NCBI GenBank assembly: GCA_002811675.1
Contig: PDIM01000107.1
Location: forward strand, 221,979 to 245,041
DNA length: 23,063 nt
Direction: 5' to 3'
DNA from: Ichthyosporea sp. XGB-2017a
Taxonomy: Eukaryota > Opisthokonta > Ichthyosporea
Positions 9,701-16,768 of this stretch are shown piece by piece (position 1 is the first letter of the stretch; each line of letters starts with the position of its first letter). Both the position numbers and the translations under genes were made by a program. The notes beneath the pieces were generated by a model. It was not told the DNA's origin. It searched no databases and worked only from the letters and a program-made list of their open reading frames with translations.

Positions 9701-9740
9701 TCAACAAAGAAAACCGGTTCTTGAAGTCGCGGTTTTCCAT
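6738..9740 (-). CDS. NSMAF: FAN/NSMAF-type BEACH-WD40 protein
   Basis: This is a single 1000-codon exon with an ATG start and no visible intron. Order of domains: an N-terminal region (1-175) with the FAN-like start [15 protein letters not shown]; a GRAM/PH-like domain (about 180-325); the BEACH domain (about 335-610) with [46 protein letters not shown], LPPWA and [14 protein letters not shown]; then WD40 repeats (about 690-1000) with [10 protein letters not shown] and [13 protein letters not shown]. Human FAN (917 residues) has the same order. It binds the cytoplasmic tail of TNF receptor 1 and couples it to neutral sphingomyelinase. Such receptors are not expected outside animals, so in a protist a role in membrane or lysosome traffic, as for other BEACH proteins, is more likely. 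A Ser-rich insert (about 264-294) interrupts the PH-like part. Other BEACH subfamilies are less likely given the length and the N-terminus. Confidence 0.9.
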   Translation of the reverse strand: [1000 protein letters not shown]

Positions 9741-10043
9741 TTCACAGTTCTATGATTTTAAAATCAGTCGTGTAACTCAAGTGTGCAAGACAAAAAAAAT
9801 TCAGCTTAAGTCATACAGAACAAACAAGTGCGGTTCTAGTCTTTGATAGGTTCCTTCTCAGAGGTTCCTTCTCAGAGGTTCCTTCTCAGACCACACAGAA
9901 ACTCTCCTTTTCTCCATACAGGATCTCAAACTCAAACTGATCGAGGCTGTCCATCCTTCGCGGGTCTCTCTCTCCCTTTGAGTTTGGTGCTCGAGAGAGG
10001 AACAAAACAAAATTTTCATTATTATGCTACAAACAATAAAAAA
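9741..10043. promoter_or_regulatory. Upstream region of BEACH gene
   Basis: This region lies between the BEACH start codon and the small plus-strand ORF at 10044. It holds a perfect 12-bp palindrome gattttaaaatc at 9757-9768, the 14-bp tandem repeat at 9848-9889 and CT-rich runs around 9960-9980. No gene or TATA box is recognised. Confidence 0.35.
9848..9889. repeat. 14-bp tandem repeat, 3 copies
   Basis: Three exact head-to-tail copies of aggttccttctcag (9848-9861, 9862-9875, 9876-9889), 108-149 bp upstream of the BEACH gene start codon. Confidence 0.95.
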
Positions 10044-10271
10044 ATGCGCCGCGAAAGAAAAATTGAATTGTTAAATCAGCTGGTGGCTTTTAGGGTTAAT
10101 TGTGGATTAAATGTATTTCCCTCGAGAGAATTGAATTTGTTGACATTTCAAGTGGATGTGCTCTCTTGTGAGACTTGTGCTTATGCTGTAGTAAGGGAAA
10201 ACATTAATAAGTGCCTTTTGCAGCATACTCTGGGCGAGGAAGTTCCTATCTTATACGACAGGATCCTCTGA
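10044..10271 (+). CDS. Small hypothetical protein, 75 aa
   Basis: This ATG frame of 75 codons ends in TGA. The product starts MRRERKIELLNQL, with a basic N-terminal helix, then a predicted mixed helix and strand region with four Cys residues. It has no membrane segment or signal peptide. I recognise no family. The residue composition looks protein-like, but no poly(A) hexamer follows closely, and a short out-of-frame ATG lies 20 nt upstream. It may be a true small gene, one exon of a longer gene, or chance. It is divergent to the BEACH gene. Confidence 0.35.
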   Translation: MRRERKIELLNQLVAFRVNCGLNVFPSRELNLLTFQVDVLSCETCAYAVVRENINKCLLQHTLGEEVPILYDRIL

Positions 10272-10711
10272 CGTTGGCGCTTCTTTCGTCTTGTTCATTG
10301 GGTGTTCAAGTTGCTGTTGTGAGCAGAGCAAGAAGTTCAGGAGCATTAGCTTACTCAGGATGCTTGTTCTGAAACAGTTAAGTCCTAAAGATCCATAAAC
10401 CCAAGGTGCGTCCATGCAGGGCAAAAAGGGAATGTTTTACTGGCATTAGAACGAATCTCAGGATGGCTTATCTTGTTTGCTCGGGCTCCAGCTTGCTCAC
10501 TCTTGGCCCCAGTACAGCAGGGTCGCTAATGCTCTTTTGCAACTTCCTGACAGCTCCAGAATCGTGTCAACATCCACAAGTCTGTGTAAGTTTGAACAAA
10601 ATATCACACCTTTCACAAGCATGTTCGGAAACTGAATGTTGTACATTTACCCACTCTAAAGTCAGCACGTGTAACACAAATATAGAATTTATTTGAAATC
10701 ACATCCTGCTG

Positions 10712-10758
10712 TGATTGGCTGACAAGTGGGTCCGTGAACAAGTGGAGATAGCCAATCA
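10712..10758. promoter_or_regulatory. Inverted pair of CCAAT boxes
   Basis: The 9-mer tgattggct (10712-10720) and its exact reverse complement agccaatca (10750-10758) lie 29 bp apart. Each contains a CCAAT core with flanks that match the NF-Y preference (ATTGGCT / AGCCAATCA). Between them the word acaagtgg occurs twice. No obvious start codon of a recognised gene is adjacent. Confidence 0.35.
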
Positions 10759-11020
10759 GAGATAGCGTATAGGACAGGAGGAGATGGGGGCAAATCTTTG
10801 GTGCCCATACCTATTCTACCTCCCTTATTTCCCTGTTCCCTAATCGGCCGAATGCTGGTTAACCCTTCTTGCAAGAGACACCTTTTCATGATTTCTACCA
10901 CCCATCCTACCCCGCCCATCGCCCCTGTAAATCATTATAGATTCGCCATTGTTTATCTAAAGAAGAGATTGTTATCCTTATCTTTCATTAGAGACTTCTG
11001 CACTGTTTGTTCCCCAAAAT

Positions 11021-11110
11021 AAGATGTACCCTGTGTAAACGAAGCCTAAAACTTGCTATAAGAGGAGGGGTTTTTATAGTCGCTGGAATTGACCACAAAG
11101 AGTACATCTT
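11021..11110. repeat. Nested inverted repeat, possible hairpin
   Basis: The ends aagatgtac (11021-11029) and gtacatctt (11102-11110) are exact complements. Inside them lie TGTG/CACA and then CTATAA/TTATAG pairs, so the 90 bases could fold into one interrupted hairpin. No clear target-site duplication flanks it. It could be a small inverted-repeat element, a structured RNA or chance. Confidence 0.3.
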
Positions 11111-11410
11111 GATATCTCCTCACATGCAAGGCGCCCCCGCATCAAGGAGATCGATCATGTCCCTGTCCAATATATTAGCCCACAGCTCCTGATTGCATGT
11201 TTCGAATTGAACTGCAGAGATACAAATGTAAATAAACACTTCCCGTTATTATAATGTAGCTTATAATAATTAATCGCCCACTCGAATATTGACAGTTATA
11301 AATTTATTTCGGGGCATTTTCCTTTGTTTACATGTAAAACCCAATACAAAACCCATCATGAATAAATAATAGTTCCTATATTATTATTTCTGGATATTAT
11401 CTCCTTTGCA

Positions 11411-11418
11411 TATAAAAG
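11411..11418 (+). promoter_or_regulatory. TATA box of GBBH gene
   Basis: TATAAAAG lies 157 bp upstream of the GBBH ATG. An initiation site about 30 bp further down, near 11440, would leave a 5' UTR of about 125 nt. Confidence 0.6.
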
Positions 11419-11567
11419 CAATGCAGTGCAACTGGAAAAGCAGCTAGCTGCAGAGTAAAGTACAAACTACTTTTGAACTCAGTGAAATAAGATTTAGAAT
11501 ACTGCTCCAGTGTTAGGATTATTATTCCAATAGACACCAACTCGTATTTTGCAACGATTTAAGCAAT

Positions 11568-13030
11568 ATGTTGTCCACACTTGTTAGAAGTAGAAGTTTT
11601 TTTAGAACTGCAGCTAGCTCTATGAAGAGCATTAGGTAAGAATGCGTTTTATAAAGCATTTGGGCAATTGACAGTCTCCTAATCAGTCTTTCTTTTAATT
11701 ATTCAATAGACTTGCAAAAAGTTCTGCCATTAAGATGGCTCCAGCCGCCTTCTGTGTCCAGGCCAGGCGCACTTATTCATCGAAGATTAAGTCCCATCAG
11801 TCGCGGTCCTACAATACCACTGGGTCCGGAGTCAGAGCTTCCCAAGCCATGGTAGTTCCAGAAACAGGAAACTTGCGAGTTGTTTTTGAGGATGGAAACA
11901 TCAGTGACTTCCACCCTCTCTGGCTGAGAGACAACTGCCAGTGTCCTGAATGTGTTCATCCTGATACTAAGCAAAAACTTTTGGACACTGTAGGTATCCC
12001 TCTTAACCTGAAGGTAGCAGAGTACTCCGTGGATGGCAACAATGTGAGAGTAAAATACTCTGGCGATAACCACAGTGCCGTCTACTCTTCTGAATGGCTT
12101 TCCAAGTTCATCGGAAGCGCATCTAACGCAAAGACTCACCCAGAGTTCAATAAGAGCAAATTTCCTAAAATTGTGAGATGGGACGAGAAGTTCTGGGAAC
12201 ACAACACAATGCCAGATGTTCAGTTTAGTGATACTGAGCATGACGATGGTATGAGAGAGTGCTTGCAGAACTTGTACAAGTACGGATTTGCCATGGTTAG
12301 AAATGTGCCTACCGAGGAAGGCAAAATTGTTGAAATGGCAGAGAGAATTTCATACGTCAAAGAAACAAGTTATGGAACCCTTTTTGATGTTCGCTCTGAA
12401 CCGGATCCAAAAGCCCATCTTGCATTTTCTGGACGTAAGCTTGATGCACACACAGACATGAACTACAGAGAAAATAGTCCAGGTGTTCAGATGCTTCACT
12501 GCCTCAAGGCTTCCGGTTCTGGTGGAATGAGTTTCTTTGTTGATGGCTTCAATCTTGCCGAGTGGTTGAGAGAAACTCACCCTTCTGCATTTCATATTCT
12601 TTCCACCGTCGAAGTCCCATTTGGAATAGAAACAGCTGATACCCACTATGAGCAGAAGCATCAGATTCTGTGCCCTAGTGAAGAATATACCAATGTTATG
12701 TATGAAACACCCGAAGTTAGAAACGCCGCTTTGAAGGATACACCAAGTGTATGCGAGGTTCACATCAACAATCGCACTATGCAACCGGTGCCAATTCCAA
12801 ATGATCTTGTATTGCCATTCTATTCCTCTTACCAGCTCATCTACAATAAGATGAGAGAGGATGCTTCAGAGTTGCGTTTTCAAATGAAACCTGGTGACTT
12901 GGTCATCTTCAACAACAGAAGAATCCTTCATGGACGAACTGGCTTCGATCCATCAACAGGACCTCGTCATTTGCAAGGTTGCTATGTAGATTATGATGAA
13001 TTCCGCGCAAAGCTTTCAATGCTTCTTTAG
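11568..13030 (+). CDS. BBOX1: Gamma-butyrobetaine hydroxylase with mitochondrial presequence
   Basis: Family role: Fe(II)/2-oxoglutarate/ascorbate-dependent hydroxylation of gamma-butyrobetaine to L-carnitine, the last step of carnitine synthesis. Exon 1 (11568-11635) and exon 2 (11710-13030) join in phase 2 and give 462 residues. Residues 1 to about 70 are rich in Arg and Ser and almost free of acids (starting MLSTLVRSRSFFRTAASS), a likely mitochondrial presequence; the remaining ~390 match the family length (human 387). Visible are an N-terminal zinc module WLRDNCQCPECVH (Cys99, 101, 104, with His144 as probable fourth ligand), the iron triad His270-x-Asp272 (AHTDMNY) and His430 (LHGR), and a 2-oxoglutarate Arg442 (RHLQGCYVD). 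Trimethyllysine dioxygenase is the close alternative and is the mitochondrial one in mammals, but the CxCxxC module, PGVQMLHCLK and SAFHILSTVEV favour GBBH. A TATA box lies at 11411 and a poly(A) signal at 13250. Confidence 0.88.
11636..11709 (+). other. GBBH intron 1
   Basis: 74 nt, GTAAGA donor, pyrimidine-rich acceptor ending CAATAG, phase 2. It lies inside the presequence; splicing extends the N-terminus by 31 residues beyond the ATG at 11735. Confidence 0.85.
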
Positions 13031-13249
13031 ATGAGGGGAACATTGGGCATTGATCGGTCTATTTTTATTGTATTATTGCTGTTTTAAATTGTGCCCATCT
13101 CAACACCTCAGCAGCTATCATCACTTCAGCAGCATTATCATCACTTCCAACGTCCCTTGTTATACGCTAGTGCAGCTGAAAGGGCATGCGCGTCTGAAAG
13201 TGATATAGTATTATAAGCAGTTGTTTATAAAAACTGTTTCAATGACAAC

Positions 13250-13255
13250 AATAAA
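13250..13255 (+). terminator. Poly(A) signal of GBBH
   Basis: AATAAA about 220 nt after the TAG stop at 13028-13030. Confidence 0.55.
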
Positions 13256-13476
13256 TCCATTTTATACGAGTAATATCTTATATCTAATATCTTCTCTTCT
13301 CTAGTAGCTAGATAAATATCAGTGCACTTTATAAACTCCCCAAGGCTCAAAAGCATTACGTATTGTCAGATGCATCAGCTGATCTGGCACCAATCATGCC
13401 CAAAATAACATTCAAAAAGTACACAGAGGGAAGGGGAAATATTGGTTGTGATTCTTCTGCGTCTCTGTGTGGTAAG

Positions 13477-13483
13477 TATAAAA
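13477..13483 (+). promoter_or_regulatory. Possible TATA box of Gfo/Idh gene
   Basis: TATAAAA 181 bp before the ATG at 13664, directly followed by the CT-rich tract at 13487-13511. Confidence 0.4.
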
Positions 13484-13663
13484 TCACCCCCCTCGTCCTC
13501 TTCCTCCTCTTGTGATCTAGTCCTTGCTGTGTATTGTAGTGAGTGAACCAGGGAAAGAAGCAGGATTAACAAATACAATCCCCCATTATCGGATATTAGA
13601 GTATACACTGCTTAAGTTAGTTGAGCATTGACGATTTTGAAAAAGTAACAGGAAGAATTTATC

Positions 13664-15000
13664 ATGCAAGAACCAAGAAAGATCAAGGTTGGCATTGTCG
13701 GATTTGGCATGTCTGCGAGGGTTTTTCATGCACCCCTCATTGATTCGAATCCATTTTTTCAACTTTATGCATTCGTAGAGCGTAACAATAATCTTGCGGA
13801 GAAAAAATACGCTGGCGTAAAGACTTATCGTTCGTTAACCGACCTGTGCGCCGATGTGGAAGTAGATCTTGTTGTTATAACTACCCCCTCTTGTAAGTAT
13901 AGATGATCTATATTTACTATGTTAAGAAGCAATGCAAACTTAAGTTATGATGTGTTTGTTGTGTTTATAGCGTCTCATTACTTAAACTGCAAAGAGGTGA
14001 TTTTAGCGGGAAAGCATTGCATCGTGGAAAAGCCGTTCACTGTCCATTCATCTGAAGCAGAAGAACTTGCTGAGCTTGCCTTTGAAAATGACGTTCTGTT
14101 ATCAGTTTTTCACAATAGAAGATGGGATGGAGATTTTCTCACTGTTAAGGAAATTTGCGAAAAGAAGCTGATTGGTAGTGTTGTAGAGTACGAGGCGCAT
14201 TTCGACAGGTATGTACTAGATTTTTTCTTTATTCTAGGTTCAGGCAAAAGGTTGGGACTAACTTTCAGCTTTGTTGTTTGCTATTAAGATTTCGTAATTC
14301 TGTGCGAAAAAATGCTTGGAGAGAACACAATGTTCCTGGGAGTGGGATTCTTTATGATTTGGGATCGCATTTAGTAGATCAAGCCATTGAACTCTTTGGT
14401 GTTCCTGAAGCAGTTTCTGCCGATGTTCGCACACAAAGAGAAGGTGCTCAGGTCGATGACTATTTCCAAATCGAGTTGCTTTACAGTGCCAGTAGAAACT
14501 GTGAGTTAAACTCATGTTCTTGTTCCACCTTTTCTCCAACACACACTAATAGATTTCGTTTTTTTTTTGTTTGTCTTCTTCTTGTAGTGAAAGTAACCCT
14601 GAAAGCTGGAATGCTTGTTCGCGAACCTGGCCCCAAGTTTTTGGTTCACGGAACACATGGGTCCTATGTGAAATACGGGATGGACCCACAAGAAGCAGCC
14701 TTGAAAGCTGGGCACACTCCTCATTCAATGGATTTTGAATGGGGAAGGGAGCCGGAAGAAAAGTGGGGTGTTTTGAATACGGATATCAAAGGCATTCACT
14801 TTAAAGGAAAGGTGGAGACAATTCCAGGAAGATACCAAGAGTATTATAATAATATAGCTCACTCACTAAATACACCCAGTATGCCCTATGACTTGCATAA
14901 GCTCAAGGTAAAGGCTGCACAGGCTGCAAGAGTTATCAGCATTTTAGAGCTGGCACTCGAAAGCTCAAGTAAGAAGGAGAGGATGCCCATTTACAAATAA
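13664..15000 (+). CDS. Gfo/Idh/MocA-family oxidoreductase
   Basis: This is an NAD(P)-dependent sugar or polyol dehydrogenase of the bacterial YhhX/YdgJ type; the substrate cannot be read from sequence. Exons are 13664-13892, 13971-14208, 14289-14500 and 14588-15000. They join in phases 1, 2 and 1 to give 363 residues (bacterial relatives about 345). The Rossmann start VGIVGFGMSARVFHAPLI lies at residues 9-26, the family motif EKPF at 96-99 (Lys97) and the catalytic pattern DLGSH at 179-183 (His183). The splice at residues 155-157 restores the FDRFRNSVRKNAWRE stretch typical of the YhhX group. No signal or membrane segment is seen, so it is probably cytosolic. Because the closest pattern is bacterial, an old transfer followed by intron gain is possible, but related proteins occur in many eukaryotes. 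Unspliced reading gives only fragments. Confidence 0.9.
13893..13970 (+). other. Gfo/Idh intron 1
   Basis: 78 nt, GTAAGT donor, TTTATAG acceptor, phase 1. Confidence 0.85.
14209..14288 (+). other. Gfo/Idh intron 2
   Basis: 80 nt, GTATGT donor, TATTAAG acceptor, phase 2. The join creates an Arg codon in the FDRFR motif. Confidence 0.8.
14501..14587 (+). other. Gfo/Idh intron 3
   Basis: 87 nt, GTGAGT donor, strong T-rich tract before the TTGTAG acceptor, phase 1. Confidence 0.85.
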
Positions 15001-15006
15001 TTCATC

Positions 15007-15012
15007 AATAAA
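15007..15012 (+). terminator. Poly(A) signal of Gfo/Idh gene
   Basis: AATAAA starting only 7 nt after the TAA at 14998-15000, giving a very short 3' UTR. Confidence 0.75.
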
Positions 15013-15066
15013 AGTCTGAAGTAGTCGGTTTACTTTTCGAATAGTGAATTCACACCACCGTAAAGG

Positions 15067-15072
15067 TTTATT
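15067..15072 (-). terminator. Poly(A) signal overlapping PARN-like stop
   Basis: On the minus strand the stop codon TAA (15073-15071) runs directly into AATAAA (15072-15067), so the signal shares the last two bases of the stop. Confidence 0.6.
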
Positions 15073-16768
15073 AAATAAATTTCTTTGCCAAAAGTGTCGC
15101 TGCTACACCAGCACTAAACGCTCCACTTAAAGCGAAAGCTGGACTTGCAGTCATCAGGGCTTTCAAGTCCAGCAATGGCTGCTTGTACGCAGGGCCGCTG
15201 GTAAGGAACACATCGTAGGGCGTATAAGCAAATGTGTTAGGTAGCTGCGCCATCACATCTTCAATGTCTCGTTCTCTGTCTCCATTCCTTGCAAGTGATA
15301 CAAGAACATACTCTCCATTTCTATCAAACTTAAATGGCACAGAGAGTTCCAATAAACTTTTCATTTGAAAAATATCTTTAAAGACATCTTTATCCCCAGC
15401 TGATGAAGCATGGATACAAAATATACCCTCGCTAGCCGGAAGAGGTTGAGGGGAAGTACCCAGATCAAGGCAAGAATATTCGGTTCTGCTCATGTTTAAT
15501 TTGTTTTTGAAAATGTCAGCTGGCGCTTTACATTTTTGCAGCTCTTCTTTCGTTCCACTATAGCCAAGACTTTGAACAAACATGTGAAGCTGTTCGGAGC
15601 AGCCCGATTTTGTAATATGTTCAAGAAGAGATTTCAAGCACAGGAAAACATGCAGCGTCATGTATGAGTCAAACCCAGCATCATGAGCATTCCCCTCCAA
15701 TATATAGTCCTGCGATGACGAGCTTTCAATTTCCGGAAGCTTATCTGAAAAAGCACTTTCCTTGCAATTAAGCTGCATAAACACATTTTGGAGGCTTGTT
15801 CTAATCGACTCTGTTTGATTATTAAGCATGAGTTCCGAAAGCACGGCATGCGCCATTAGTTTCGTATCATAGATAGAATTCATAGCCGTTCTCAATTTCG
15901 CTTTAAAGGACGGCAGGGAGTTAGGCAAAGGCTCTATCAGGTGAGAGTAAAGGAGAAGAAAATCAAGAAAGCAATTATGCCCAACAATAGGAACTCCAGA
16001 TTCGCACATAAAGTCAAACACTTGCCGGAACCCAAGAAGCTCTTGCATTCGCTCACGCTCTTCGTTTTCAATTTCCAGAAGTTTCTTTTGAACACTAGTG
16101 GTGCTATCAAGCTTTGTGATATAAATTCCGGCATTTGAATTCATCGTTACAATATTGGGGAATGCTTTCCTGAGCTCGGCATCACACATATGTCTTTGAA
16201 CGGACGAATTAAACTCTGCTCTCTTTATATCCATTGTTTCTTCTACAGATGCTTCTTTCAACCACGCGCCTACCACCTCTTTTTGTTTGTCTATGAAAGC
16301 GATATCTTCAGGCCTTTCTATATTGAAAACACGCTCACTTCTTCGCGATACCTTTTGTTCTTCGAACTTATTCAAAAATGAAATTCCTTCCCCAAAAACC
16401 TTATTGAAGTCGAACCCACACGAATGAAGAAAATCAAGGCTCGATGCCTGAGACATGAAATATTTGTCATGGCCATTCACTGGCTTCGGAAATAGATGAA
16501 AATTGAATGTTTCAACCTTAAACTTTTTCGGATTTCTAGAGTCTGGAATAGCCATTGATAATCCCACCTGCAGCATTAGAATATTTGCCATTTGCTCCCT
16601 ATGAGACCCATAGATATCTTCCATTGTATCAAGAGGGGTCCTTCTTCTCCCCATTCCATTCCCCAATCCTGTAAACTCTGTATCCAACGCAATAAATGCG
16701 GATTTCTGTATGGCATTACGGATAGCCGGCAGCATTGCCTTGTAGTTGCTCCTCACGACATCCACCAT
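15071..16768 (-). CDS. PARN/PNLDC1-like 3'-5' exoribonuclease
   Basis: A single 565-codon exon with an ATG start. The protein belongs to the DEDDh CAF1/PARN family, which trims poly(A) or other RNA 3' ends. Catalytic residues are visible as ALDTEFTGLG (Asp29, Glu31), VGHNCFLDFLLL (Asp269) and NAHDAGFDSYMT (His362, Asp367). GFDFNKVF (118-125) is a family marker. An R3H-like segment lies inside the nuclease at about 160-220, and an RRM-like fold seems to follow at about 425-520. The last ~25 residues are hydrophobic (SPAFALSGAFSAGVAATLLA, then KKFI) and look like a tail anchor. PARN (human 639 residues) lacks one, while PNLDC1/Trimmer, which trims piRNA 3' ends on membranes, has one. The EFTGL wording also fits PNLDC1. 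I cannot decide between the two from motifs alone. It is convergent with the Gfo/Idh gene and divergent from the SET gene. Confidence 0.87.
   Translation of the reverse strand: MVDVVRSNYKAMLPAIRNAIQKSAFIALDTEFTGLGNGMGRRRTPLDTMEDIYGSHREQMANILMLQVGLSMAIPDSRNPKKFKVETFNFHLFPKPVNGHDKYFMSQASSLDFLHSCGFDFNKVFGEGISFLNKFEEQKVSRRSERVFNIERPEDIAFIDKQKEVVGAWLKEASVEETMDIKRAEFNSSVQRHMCDAELRKAFPNIVTMNSNAGIYITKLDSTTSVQKKLLEIENEERERMQELLGFRQVFDFMCESGVPIVGHNCFLDFLLLYSHLIEPLPNSLPSFKAKLRTAMNSIYDTKLMAHAVLSELMLNNQTESIRTSLQNVFMQLNCKESAFSDKLPEIESSSSQDYILEGNAHDAGFDSYMTLHVFLCLKSLLEHITKSGCSEQLHMFVQSLGYSGTKEELQKCKAPADIFKNKLNMSRTEYSCLDLGTSPQPLPASEGIFCIHASSAGDKDVFKDIFQMKSLLELSVPFKFDRNGEYVLVSLARNGDRERDIEDVMAQLPNTFAYTPYDVFLTSGPAYKQPLLDLKALMTASPAFALSGAFSAGVAATLLAKKFI

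Larger units (their letters stand above)
10272..11410. other. 1.1-kb gene-free stretch
   Basis: I find no convincing coding region: the open frames are short, mostly low-complexity or interrupted, and match nothing I know. The stretch holds an inverted pair of CCAAT boxes (10712-10758) and a nested inverted repeat (11021-11110). It becomes very AT-rich from about 11220 towards the TATA box of the next gene. Confidence 0.5.
13031..13663. other. GBBH 3' UTR and Gfo/Idh promoter
   Basis: An imperfect 18-20 bp direct repeat (tcagcagctatcatcact and a variant) lies at about 13109-13147 in the GBBH 3' UTR, followed by its AATAAA at 13250-13255. Towards the next gene are a TATAAAA at 13477-13483 and a CT-rich tract at 13487-13511. 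No coding region is seen. Confidence 0.5.

Noticed and set aside
10689-10919. 76-codon minus-strand frame ending in a TAA that overlaps AATAAA
   Set aside because: The stop/poly(A) overlap resembles the PARN-like gene, but the composition is Gly/Pro-rich, no family fits, and it covers the inverted CCAAT pair.
11777-12784. Long minus-strand frames opposite GBBH
   Set aside because: They are antisense to a clearly conserved enzyme and have no recognisable domain.
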